Shown here: positions 1-5,764 of the stretch, one piece after another
How the letters are laid out: each line of letters opens with the position of its first letter
Numbering within the stretch: the first letter of the stretch is position 1
Assembly: GCA_903853185.1 (NCBI GenBank)
Contig: CAINSX010000188.1
Coordinates: 1 to 5,853, forward strand
From: an uncultured Opitutia bacterium
Lineage (GTDB): Bacteria > Verrucomicrobiota > Verrucomicrobiia > Opitutales > UBA953
Direction: 5' to 3'
DNA: 5,853 nt
Program-made: the position numbers and the translations under genes
The notes under the pieces: model-generated
The model's input: only the letters and a program-made list of their open reading frames with translations
Told to the model about the DNA's origin: nothing
Database searches by the model: none

Positions 1-516
1 ATGGCTCCGATGATGTACGATTTCGCGGTCATGCAGAAGGGCTTCTACGGAAAATATGTCCTCTTCGAGCAGGTGGCCGAGCAGCAGGGTGGAGCCAAGG
101 TCCGCACGCTGGTCACTGGCGGCACCCGCCGTTACTCTCCCGAAGGCAAGGAGCTCCCGGAGGAGCATATCCTGATCAAGGAGTCTTACGTTGCTGGCGT
201 CGCCTTGGCTGAACCGGGTCCGGTGGCGTCCTATGAGTTCACCTTTGCCGATCGCATCGCGATCAAGCTGAAGCCTGGCCATCAGGCTGCTGAGGTCACG
301 CTACAGTCCGGCGACGTCGCCGCCGCTTGGCCGGGCCATGAGGAATCGCTCATCCGTCTCGACGCCTGGCGTAAGCTGCCGGGCGGTGCCCCATGGGGTA
401 AGCTCGAGGCCCTCGTTCATGAATTAAACGGCCATCCCGCCGTGGCCGAAGCCCGCTTGGTCCGAATCGACTGGCAGGCCGAAGCGGACCTGATTAGGGC
501 TAATTCACCCAAATGA
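1..516 (+). CDS. Hypothetical protein, possibly 5'-truncated by the window edge
   Basis: I do not recognise this 171-residue protein. The reading frame is open from base 1, which happens to be an ATG, so the true start may lie upstream. Other in-frame ATGs are at residues 4, 5 and 11. There is no signal peptide or membrane segment, and no cysteine at all. The composition is soluble and mixed alpha/beta. The segment around residues 14-45 (FYGKYVLFEQ, then VRTLVTGGTRRY) and the Trp-containing stretches near 110, 123 and 132 are the most distinctive. Five scattered histidines form no obvious metal site. The stop overlaps the start of the CDF transporter (ATGA at 513-516), which implies co-transcription and probably translational coupling. 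The position suggests a role linked to the transporter or to a gene further left, but nothing in the sequence shows what that role is. Confidence 0.75.
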   Translation: MAPMMYDFAVMQKGFYGKYVLFEQVAEQQGGAKVRTLVTGGTRRYSPEGKELPEEHILIKESYVAGVALAEPGPVASYEFTFADRIAIKLKPGHQAAEVTLQSGDVAAAWPGHEESLIRLDAWRKLPGGAPWGKLEALVHELNGHPAVAEARLVRIDWQAEADLIRANSPK

Positions 517-1433
517 GCACGACGCTGCAGCGCGAGGGTGGTCTGACCGTGGCGCTCAGCTTGACGGTCAATGTCATCATGGCGGGTGCTAAGCTTAGTG
601 TCGGTACCGTCGCCCAGTCACAGGCGCTCGTCGCCGATGGCATCCACTCGCTGGTCGATATCGCTGGCGACATCGCGGCGATCATCGGGCTGAAGTTCGC
701 GCACCTGCCTAAGGACGACGATCATCCTTACGGTCACCACCGTTTCTCGACCTTGGCGACGATGCTCATCTCGTCGCTAGTGCTCCTCTTCTGCCTCGGC
801 CTCGCTTGGCAGTCGCTGTCCGCCCTCGTCAGTGGCGCCGATGTCGCTCAACCCGGCCTCGCCGCCGCCTGGGTCGCCGGCGCCGCCTTACTCATCAAGG
901 AAGGTTTCTACCAGTATGCCCGACGTCAGGCCGAGCGCCTCGGTTCGCGCCTGCTAATGGCTAACGCCACCGACCATCGTGCCGACGCCATCGCCTCGCT
1001 CCTCGCGTTGGTCGCGGTCGTCATCGCTAACGTCCATCCCGAGTGGAAGGCTCTCGATAAGGTCGTCGGTCTCGTGCTCGCCGGCTGGCTGGGTTCCGAA
1101 GGTATCAAACTCTTCAAGGGTGCCTGCGAAGACCTCCTCGATACCGCTCCAGCCGCCCACGTGTTGCACGACCTGAGCGAGCACATCTTGGCCGCCCCAG
1201 GGGCAAAGGGTTTCCATGCTTTCCGCGCGCGTCGTCTGGGCGACCGCTTCGAGGTCGATTTCCATCTGCAGGTCGCCGAAGGCGCCACCGTCGCCGAAGG
1301 GCATGCCATCGCGGGTCGGATCAAATCCGACATCCTGCGTTCGCATCCGGAAGTGATCTCTGTGCTGGTGCATGTCGAGCCGGACGCCCCTGAGCACCGT
1401 AAGCAGGACGGGCATCACGGTTTCAACGCCTGA
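513..1433 (+). CDS. Cation diffusion facilitator (CDF) family divalent metal transporter
   Basis: A 306-residue inner-membrane antiporter that would export divalent metal (Zn, Fe, Mn or similar) in exchange for protons. Six hydrophobic segments lie at about 10-32, 37-62, 81-106, 115-135, 156-174 and 181-201. The CDF signature is clear: ADGIHSLVD in TM2 (H45, D49), then HPYGHHRFST (71-80) after TM2, and NATDHRADAIAS at TM5. The intramembrane site therefore reads HxxxD in TM2 and DxxxD (D154, D158) in TM5, where many zinc members have HxxxD. Residues about 212-290 form the cytoplasmic ferredoxin-like dimerisation domain, ending in the typical VISVLVHVEPD. The tail is His-rich (H295, H301, H302). 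The length is normal for the family. The start is the ATG of the ATGA overlap with the preceding gene; there is no good Shine-Dalgarno site, so translation is probably coupled. The family call is firm, but the metal cannot be assigned from the sequence. Confidence 0.95.
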   Translation: MSTTLQREGGLTVALSLTVNVIMAGAKLSVGTVAQSQALVADGIHSLVDIAGDIAAIIGLKFAHLPKDDDHPYGHHRFSTLATMLISSLVLLFCLGLAWQSLSALVSGADVAQPGLAAAWVAGAALLIKEGFYQYARRQAERLGSRLLMANATDHRADAIASLLALVAVVIANVHPEWKALDKVVGLVLAGWLGSEGIKLFKGACEDLLDTAPAAHVLHDLSEHILAAPGAKGFHAFRARRLGDRFEVDFHLQVAEGATVAEGHAIAGRIKSDILRSHPEVISVLVHVEPDAPEHRKQDGHHGFNA

Positions 1434-1474
1434 ACGCGGATTGCCTTCTGTAGTGGTTACGGTTGGATGGGGCC

Positions 1475-2887
1475 ATGAGCTTACCCCGTCTCTTGTCCGC
1501 GCTTTTAGCCGTGACCGTCTCCCTCGCCGCCGCGCCGGCGACGAATGTCGTCTTCATCTTCGCTGACGATCAGCGCGCTGACACCATCGCGGCTCTGGGT
1601 AATCCGGTCATCAAGACCCCGAACCTCGATCGACTCGTGAAGCGCGGGGTCGCTTTCACCCGCGCCTATATGCAGGGCGGCAATGGCGGCGCCACCTGCG
1701 TGCCTTCTCGCGCGATGCTGCTCTCAGGCCGCTCGTTGGCGCAGATCGACGAGAAGCTGCTGAAGCACGAGACCTGGCCGCACGCCTTTGGCGAAGCGGG
1801 CTATGCGACCTTCGCCGCTGGCAAGTGGCACAACGGCCCGCCTTCGATCTCGAAGTCCTTCCAGCAGGCCCGCGCGCTCTTCGTGGGCGGTATGGCTAAT
1901 CCCTTGAAAGCCCCGACCAGCGATATGCTGCCGACGGGCAAGCTGACCGCCGCAAAGATCTCCCCGAAGCACCTGTGCGAAGAGGCGACCGATGAGACCT
2001 TGGCGTTCCTGAAGTCACAGGACGGCAAGAAACCTTTCTTCTCCTACCTCGCCTTCGATGGTCCGCACGACCCGCACATCGTCCCCGATGGCTTCCCGGT
2101 GAAATACGACGTCGCCTCGATCCCGCTGCCGCCGAACTTCCTGCCGCAGCACCCGTTCGACAACGGCGAGATGGTTGTCCGGGACGAACAGCTCCTGAAG
2201 TGGCCGCGCAAGGAGGCCGATGTGAAGGAGATGCTTTCGGAGTATTATCGCTACATCAGTTTCCTCGATGTCCAGGTTGGCCGTATCCTCGATGCCGTGG
2301 ATGCGTCGCCTTTCGCGGCTAATACTATTATCGTCTACGCCGCCGACTCTGGCGTGGCCCGTGGTTCGCACGGCCTCATCGGTAAGCAGAACCTCTACGA
2401 GCACTCGATGCGCGTGCCGCTCATCGTCGCTGGCCCTGGTATCGTCTCAGACCGACGCAGTGAAGCAATGTGCTACCTCTTCGATGTTATGCCGACCTTG
2501 GGCAAGCTGTGCGGCGTCGCCGCGCCGAAGGATTCCCAAGGCAGCGAGTTCACGGCTGTCCTCAAGGATCCGTCCAAACCCGCCCGCCCGTTCCTGATGT
2601 TCGGTTACAAGACCCTGCAGAAGGCGCTCAATGACGGACGCTGGAAGCTCATCCGTTATCCGCACGTCGACCGCACCCAGCTTTTCGACCTCCAGTCCGA
2701 CCCGTTCGAGACCAAGGACCTATCCGCCGATCCCGCCCAAGCGGAGCGACTCAAGGCCATGCTCGCCAAACTCGGTGCCGAGATGAAAGCCGACGGCGAC
2801 AGCGACCCCTTGACCGCCGCCAAGATCTTGCCCGCCGACTGGAAAGCCCCGACCAAGGTACCCAAGCCCGGTCAGAAGGGGTACTGA
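1475..2887 (+). CDS. Secreted sulfatase (S1 family, Cys-type formylglycine enzyme)
   Basis: A 470-residue sulfate ester hydrolase of the alkaline-phosphatase superfamily. The ATG at 1475 is preferred over an in-frame TTG at 1463: it gives a clean signal peptide (R5, hydrophobic core about 6-19, AAAPA cleavage region near 18-22) and is preceded by a G-rich stretch. The mature part opens with NVVFIFADDQRAD, where D31 and D32 are calcium ligands. Cys75 in CVPSR (75-79), followed by AMLLSGR, is the site converted to formylglycine. GKWH (K117, H119), FDGPHDPH (194-201) and ADSGVARGSHGLIGKQNLYEH (about 290-310) supply the other active-site residues. In the last motif, Ser292 follows the metal-ligand Asp291 where Asn or His is more usual. 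The C-terminal subdomain has the typical DGRWKLIRYP and LFDLQSDPFETKDL. No formylglycine-generating enzyme is in the window. The substrate is unknown; a sulfated polysaccharide or small ester is inferred from the family. It lies 41 bases after the CDF gene on the same strand. Confidence 0.95.
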   Translation: MSLPRLLSALLAVTVSLAAAPATNVVFIFADDQRADTIAALGNPVIKTPNLDRLVKRGVAFTRAYMQGGNGGATCVPSRAMLLSGRSLAQIDEKLLKHETWPHAFGEAGYATFAAGKWHNGPPSISKSFQQARALFVGGMANPLKAPTSDMLPTGKLTAAKISPKHLCEEATDETLAFLKSQDGKKPFFSYLAFDGPHDPHIVPDGFPVKYDVASIPLPPNFLPQHPFDNGEMVVRDEQLLKWPRKEADVKEMLSEYYRYISFLDVQVGRILDAVDASPFAANTIIVYAADSGVARGSHGLIGKQNLYEHSMRVPLIVAGPGIVSDRRSEAMCYLFDVMPTLGKLCGVAAPKDSQGSEFTAVLKDPSKPARPFLMFGYKTLQKALNDGRWKLIRYPHVDRTQLFDLQSDPFETKDLSADPAQAERLKAMLAKLGAEMKADGDSDPLTAAKILPADWKAPTKVPKPGQKGY

Positions 2888-2970
2888 GAAGGGCTAGGGC
2901 TAGGGCCAGGGCTGGGGTTAGTAAGGGTGAACCCAAACTAGCCCCAGCCCTGGCTCTGGCCCTCCTTCTT
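2886..2970 (+). terminator. Long G/C-rich hairpin between convergent genes, terminator-like
   Basis: The 25-base arms 2897-2921 and 2938-2962 pair along their full length as + strand RNA. Of the 25 pairs, 22 are Watson-Crick and three are G-U wobbles. The 16-base loop contains GGGTGAACCC. Beyond a small internal loop (2893-2896 opposite 2963), 2886-2892 can pair with 2964-2970, so the structure starts within the sulfatase stop codon. There is no U-tract directly after the stem, only the pyrimidine-rich run TCCTTCTTCCC. It fills almost the whole gap between the sulfatase and the convergent pseudouridine synthase. Termination or 3'-end protection for one or both transcripts is inferred from position and structure. 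Confidence 0.7.
2891..2917 (+). repeat. Telomere-like GGGCTA-type G-tract array (possible G-quadruplex)
   Basis: Five G-tracts are spaced by two or three bases: GGG-CTA-GGG-CTA-GGG-CCA-GGG-CT-GGGG. This satisfies the usual four-tract, short-loop rule for an intramolecular G-quadruplex on the + strand and in + strand RNA. It forms most of the 5' arm of the hairpin at 2886-2970, so the two folds would compete. The pattern is read directly; actual folding is untested. Confidence 0.6.
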
Positions 2971-2984
2971 CCCGCTTAAGCGGG
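2971..2984. repeat. Perfect 14-base palindrome over the pseudouridine synthase stop codon
   Basis: CCCGCTTAAGCGGG equals its own reverse complement. As RNA it gives a five-base-pair stem with a TTAA loop. The minus-strand gene's TAA stop (2976-2978) lies inside it. On the minus strand it directly precedes the long hairpin at 2886-2970, so it may add to the 3'-end structure of that transcript. It could also be chance in GC-rich sequence. Confidence 0.5.
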
Positions 2985-4094
2985 CATCAGGTACGGCTTG
3001 CGTCCGAACTTCTTGGCGAGCCAGTCCTTGAGGTCCAGGAAGTCCTTCGGCGGCTCGACGGTGATCGTGAGCGGCTTGCCGGTCTGCGGGTGCGTCAGGG
3101 TCAGCTTGTGGGCGTGGAGCATCACGCGGGGCATCGGCCAGCCGGTGTAGCTGGGGACGTCGAACTTACCATAGGTGCGGTCGCCCAGAATCGGGTGGGT
3201 GATGTGTGCCAGGTGCACGCGGATCTGGTGGGTACGGCCCGTGTGCGGGAAGGCGCGGACGAGCGCGGCTTCGACGCCGTATTTTTCTTCCACGCGCCAG
3301 TCGGTGATGGCTTCGCGGCCGTCTTCACGCACGGCCATGCGCACGCGGACGGTGCGGTGGCGGTCGATGTTGGCGTTGATGACGCCGGAGAGCAGGCGCG
3401 GGGCCTTGTCGACGAGCGCGAGGTATTCCTTCTTCGCGGTGCGGGCGGCGAACTGCGCGACGAGCGCATGGTAGGCCTTGTCGGTCTTCGCGAGCACGAT
3501 GACGCCGGAAGTTTCGCGGTCGAGGCGGTGGACGACGCCAGGGCGGGGTGCGCCGCCGGCCGGGGCAAGCTTACCCTTGGTGTAATGGAGCAGGCCGTGG
3601 ACGATCGACACCTCGTCGGAACCCTGGACGGGGTGCGTGAGGAGGCCAGCGGGCTTGTTGACGGCGATGATGTGCGCGTCTTCGAAGAGGACTTCGAGGG
3701 TCATCTTGACCGGACGGGCGGTGGGCTCGCCGGGGGAGGGCAGGGCGACTTCGATGGCGTCGCCCGGGTTCAGCACTGTGCGGCAATCGGCCGTCTGGCC
3801 GTTGACCTTCACCAGGCCGAGTTCGAGGGCCTTCTGCACGCGCGAGCGGCTGACGCCGTCGAGGAGCATGGCGATGATCTTGTCGGCGCGGGCGGGTTCG
3901 AATTCGCTCGGGATGCGCGTCTTGACGATTTCATCGGGACGAAGCTCCTCGATCGGAGCCTTGGCGGGACGTGCCGCGTAGGGCACATGCGGAGCCGGCT
4001 TATTCTTGCGCTTCAGCGCCTTGGCCGTGCGGGCCTGCGGGCGCGATCCGAGGCGCTTGGGCTGGGCCTTCTTGGGTTTCTTGGGTTGGGCCAT
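2976..4094 (-). CDS. RluA/RluD-family pseudouridine synthase with S4 domain
   Basis: A 372-residue enzyme that isomerises specific uridines to pseudouridine in structured RNA, most likely 23S rRNA as for RluC/RluD. Residues 1-34 are a Lys/Arg-rich tail. An S4 RNA-binding domain follows at about 65-120 (RADKIIAMLLDGVSRSRVQKAL, VKVNGQ, NPGDAIEV). The catalytic domain begins near 133 (VLFEDAHIIAVNKPAGLLTHP). The catalytic motif is PGVVHRLDRETSG, with Asp192 as nucleophile. The second family motif is HTGRTHQIRVHLA (284-296), then HPILGDRTYG (300-309). At 372 residues it is somewhat longer than typical RluD, mostly because of the basic N-terminus. The ATG at 4094 lies one base after the aminopeptidase stop, with AAGG about nine bases upstream as a weak ribosome site, so the two genes are almost certainly co-transcribed. 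The choice among RluA-family members is left open. Confidence 0.93.
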   Translation of the reverse strand: MAQPKKPKKAQPKRLGSRPQARTAKALKRKNKPAPHVPYAARPAKAPIEELRPDEIVKTRIPSEFEPARADKIIAMLLDGVSRSRVQKALELGLVKVNGQTADCRTVLNPGDAIEVALPSPGEPTARPVKMTLEVLFEDAHIIAVNKPAGLLTHPVQGSDEVSIVHGLLHYTKGKLAPAGGAPRPGVVHRLDRETSGVIVLAKTDKAYHALVAQFAARTAKKEYLALVDKAPRLLSGVINANIDRHRTVRVRMAVREDGREAITDWRVEEKYGVEAALVRAFPHTGRTHQIRVHLAHITHPILGDRTYGKFDVPSYTGWPMPRVMLHAHKLTLTHPQTGKPLTITVEPPKDFLDLKDWLAKKFGRKPYLMPA

Positions 4095-4095
4095 A

Positions 4096-5214
4096 TTATT
4101 TGGCCTTACCGAGGAGGTATGCGGGATTCAATTTTTGGAGGGGCTTGGGAAGGAAAAGGCCGTCTTTGCGGATCACCTGGCCGTCGAAACGGATCTCACC
4201 ACCGCCGTATTCGGGGCGCTGGATGCAGACCATGTCCCAGTGGATGGACGAATGGTTGCCGTTGTCGGTGGTCTCGTAGCACTTGCCGGGCGTGAAGTGG
4301 AAGGACCCCGCGATCTTCTCGTCGAACAGGATGTCCTGCATCGGGTTGAGGATGTGCGGATTGAAGGCGATGGCGAATTCGCCGATGAAGCGCGCGCCGC
4401 CGTCGGTATCGAGGATTTCGTTCAGGCGCTTGGTGTTGTTCGAAGTGGCCTCGACGATCTTGCCCTTACGGAAGACGAGGCGGATGTTCTCGAACGAGAC
4501 GCCTTGGTAGATGGTCGCGCAGTTGTACTGCAGCACGCCGCTGACGGAGTCCTTGATCGGCGCGGTGAAGACCTCGCCGTCGGGGATGTTGTATTCGCCG
4601 CCGCAGGGGATGGCGTTCATGCCCTTGATGTTGAACTTCAGGTCAGTGCCTTGGCCGACGATGTGGACCTCGTCGGTCTTCATCATCGCCTGCTTGAGGG
4701 CTTCCATGCCCGGGACCATGCGTGAGTAGTCGAGCGTGCAGACGCGGAAGTAGAAGTCGGCGAAGGCTTCGGTGCTCATCTTGGCCTGCTGGGCCATGGA
4801 CGACGTCGGCCAGCGGAGGACGACCCACTTGGTCTTGTTGACGCGGTGATCGAGCACGGGGCGCATGAGCTCTCCGTTGAGCTTGGCCTGGGCCGCCGGG
4901 ATGTCGCTGCCTTCGAAGATATTGTCCGAACCGCGCACGGCGATGTAGGCCTGCATCTTCTTCATGCGGGCGAGCTCGTGGTCGGCGGCCAGCTTGAACT
5001 GTTCCTTGGTGCCTCCCTTGACCATCTCGCGGCCGACGCGGGCCTTGTGGAGGTTCACCATCGGGGTGGCGCCGCGTTCGCGGGCGGCCCGGATGAGGGC
5101 GATGACGAAGTCTTCCGGCACATCGTGGGCGTCAATAAGCACGCACTCCCCCTTCTTGAGGCGGGTTGAGAAACCGCAGAGCACGTCGGCGAGCTTTCCG
5201 TAGCGAGAATCCAT
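4096..5214 (-). CDS. M29-family metallo-aminopeptidase (AmpS/AmpT/PepS type)
   Basis: A 372-residue cytoplasmic aminopeptidase releasing N-terminal residues from peptides with a two-metal centre. The M29 ligands known from the Thermus enzyme can be placed by motif: E214 in IPDGEVFTAP, E279 in FIGEFAI, H306 in GSFHFTPG, Y313 in KCYE, and H325 and D327 in SSIHWDMV. None is missing. The N-terminal Rossmann-like domain (about 1-180) shows RYGKLADVLCGFSTRLKKGECVLI and WVVLRWPT. The start is the ATG at 5214. The frame stays open upstream to 5463, but those 83 extra residues are Arg-rich, do not look like the family and are antisense to the TPR gene. No Shine-Dalgarno site precedes the ATG; a G-rich motif ending GTCGCAAC lies 11 bases upstream instead. 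It is the first gene of a two-gene unit with the pseudouridine synthase. Confidence 0.95.
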   Translation of the reverse strand: MDSRYGKLADVLCGFSTRLKKGECVLIDAHDVPEDFVIALIRAARERGATPMVNLHKARVGREMVKGGTKEQFKLAADHELARMKKMQAYIAVRGSDNIFEGSDIPAAQAKLNGELMRPVLDHRVNKTKWVVLRWPTSSMAQQAKMSTEAFADFYFRVCTLDYSRMVPGMEALKQAMMKTDEVHIVGQGTDLKFNIKGMNAIPCGGEYNIPDGEVFTAPIKDSVSGVLQYNCATIYQGVSFENIRLVFRKGKIVEATSNNTKRLNEILDTDGGARFIGEFAIAFNPHILNPMQDILFDEKIAGSFHFTPGKCYETTDNGNHSSIHWDMVCIQRPEYGGGEIRFDGQVIRKDGLFLPKPLQKLNPAYLLGKAK

Positions 5215-5225
5215 GATGCGGGTAA

Positions 5226-5246
5226 GTTGCGACCCCCTCGGCCCCT
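5226..5246 (-). promoter_or_regulatory. Composite AGGGG / GGGG / GTCGCAAC motif upstream of the aminopeptidase
   Basis: Read on the minus strand this is AGGGG, four bases, GGGG, then GTCGCAAC, ending 11 bases before the ATG at 5214. A near-copy in + orientation lies at 5829-5851. A promoter, operator or leader element is possible. The resemblance is seen; the function is inferred. Confidence 0.35.
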
Positions 5247-5249
5247 TTC

Positions 5250-5270
5250 CAAGCGTGAAAGGAGCGCTTG
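5250..5270. repeat. Short inverted repeat enclosing a Shine-Dalgarno-like AAAGGAG
   Basis: CAAGCG (5250-5255) and CGCTTG (5265-5270) are perfect inverted arms around TGAAAGGAG. In + strand RNA the purine-rich AAAGGAG would sit in the loop and the 3' arm. It is a candidate operator for either divergent gene, or a leader hairpin for the TPR gene. Six-base arms are short enough to arise by chance. Confidence 0.35.
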
Positions 5271-5301
5271 CGATGCCGCGGGCTCCACGCACGGTGTCCG
5301 C

Positions 5302-5676
5302 ATGTCCGATTCTTCGCCTCATGCGCGCGCCCTGGCCTTGGCGGACGAGGCGGCGTTTGACTTTGCGATGGGCGACGAAGCGGCGGCGTTGACGAAGCTG
5401 CAGGATGCGGTGACCGCCGATCCGGCCTGCTTCGAGGCGTGGCTGGCCAAGGCCGAGGTGCACTTTGCGTTAGGTCAGTACGATGAGGCCCTGGCTGCCG
5501 GCGAACAGGCCCTCGCGCTTCGCCCGAAGGACATCCACATCCACACTTCCATGTCCCGCATCTGGATGGAGCGCGGCGACAAGACCAAGGCCGAGCACCA
5601 TGGTGCCCAGGCCCGCATCCTCGGCTGGGGCGACCAGCTCAAGGAACCCGAAGGTAAGCAGCCAGGAGAACTCTGA
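5302..5676 (+). CDS. Small tetratricopeptide-repeat (TPR) protein
   Basis: A 124-residue soluble protein made almost entirely of TPR-like helical hairpins, a fold that binds other proteins. About three units are visible: residues 9-41 (ALALADEAAFDFAMGDEAAA, ending DP), 43-76 (FEAWLAKAEVHFALGQYDEA, ending LRP) and a more divergent one at 77-110. The second matches the TPR consensus best (W-LG-Y-A-F-A-P pattern). There is no signal peptide, membrane segment or added catalytic domain. The ATG at 5302 is the natural start, since the repeats begin just after it. The frame continues upstream to a TTG at 5227, but that extension is short, basic and lies in the divergent intergenic region. No Shine-Dalgarno site sits at the proper distance from 5302. 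The partner is unknown, and the divergent aminopeptidase gives no direct clue. Confidence 0.85.
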   Translation: MSDSSPHARALALADEAAFDFAMGDEAAALTKLQDAVTADPACFEAWLAKAEVHFALGQYDEALAAGEQALALRPKDIHIHTSMSRIWMERGDKTKAEHHGAQARILGWGDQLKEPEGKQPGEL

Positions 5677-5679
5677 GAA

Positions 5680-5764
5680 CTAGGGGTAGGGGTCGGGGCA
5701 GGGGTAGGGGTAGTTTGAGAGGCAGGAAAGCAAGGTGTCGTGCCTACCCCGACCCAACCCCTAG
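5680..5764 (+). terminator. Second long G/C-rich hairpin, downstream of the TPR gene
   Basis: The arms are 5680-5702 and 5743-5764. CTAGGGGT (5680-5687) pairs perfectly with ACCCCTAG (5757-5764). After an A/A mismatch and a one-base bulge, GGGTC pairs with GACCC and GGGG (5695-5698) with CCCC (5747-5750), then a C/A mismatch, then AGG with CCT. The loop is about 40 bases, and alternative registers exist because the G-tracts repeat. It begins three bases after the TPR stop codon and has no U-tract. A terminator or transcript-end role is inferred from position and from its likeness to the hairpin at 2886-2970. Confidence 0.6.
5683..5710 (+). repeat. GGGGTA-type G-tract array (strong G-quadruplex candidate)
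   Basis: Five runs of exactly four G are separated by two-base spacers (TA, TC, CA, TA). Four G4 tracts with two-base loops meet the strict quadruplex rule. It makes up most of the 5' arm of the hairpin at 5680-5764 and extends past it. Sequence pattern only. Confidence 0.65.

Larger units (their letters stand above)
5215..5301. promoter_or_regulatory. Divergent intergenic region between aminopeptidase and TPR genes
   Basis: These 87 bases separate two divergent starts, so they should hold promoters for both directions unless the + gene is read from elsewhere. I find no convincing -35/-10 pair in this GC-rich stretch. What can be seen is the G-rich/GTCGCAAC motif on the minus strand (5226-5246) and an inverted repeat (5250-5270). 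The promoter role is inferred from gene arrangement only. Confidence 0.45.

Noticed and set aside
1463..1474. TTG start for the sulfatase four codons upstream
   Set aside because: The ATG at 1475 gives a standard signal peptide; the extra Met-Asp-Gly-Ala adds an acidic residue before it and has no better ribosome site.
2891..2962. CRISPR-like or telomeric repeat array
   Set aside because: The repeat period is only 5-6 bases, there are no unique spacers, and the complementary arm makes a hairpin the better explanation.
3090..4295. Long + strand open frame (401 codons) opposite the pseudouridine synthase and part of the aminopeptidase
   Set aside because: It is antisense to two genes with clear catalytic motifs. 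Its translation is compositionally odd (Gly/Val/Asp-rich, no domain), as expected for a shadow frame in GC-rich DNA.
4006..4725. + strand open frame of 239 codons opposite the aminopeptidase
   Set aside because: Shadow of the M29 gene. Low-complexity acidic translation with no recognisable domain, spanning the real operon junction.
5215..5463. N-terminal extension of the aminopeptidase by 83 residues
   Set aside because: The extension is Arg-rich, antisense to the TPR gene and not like the family. The ATG at 5214 gives the normal M29 length and N-terminus.
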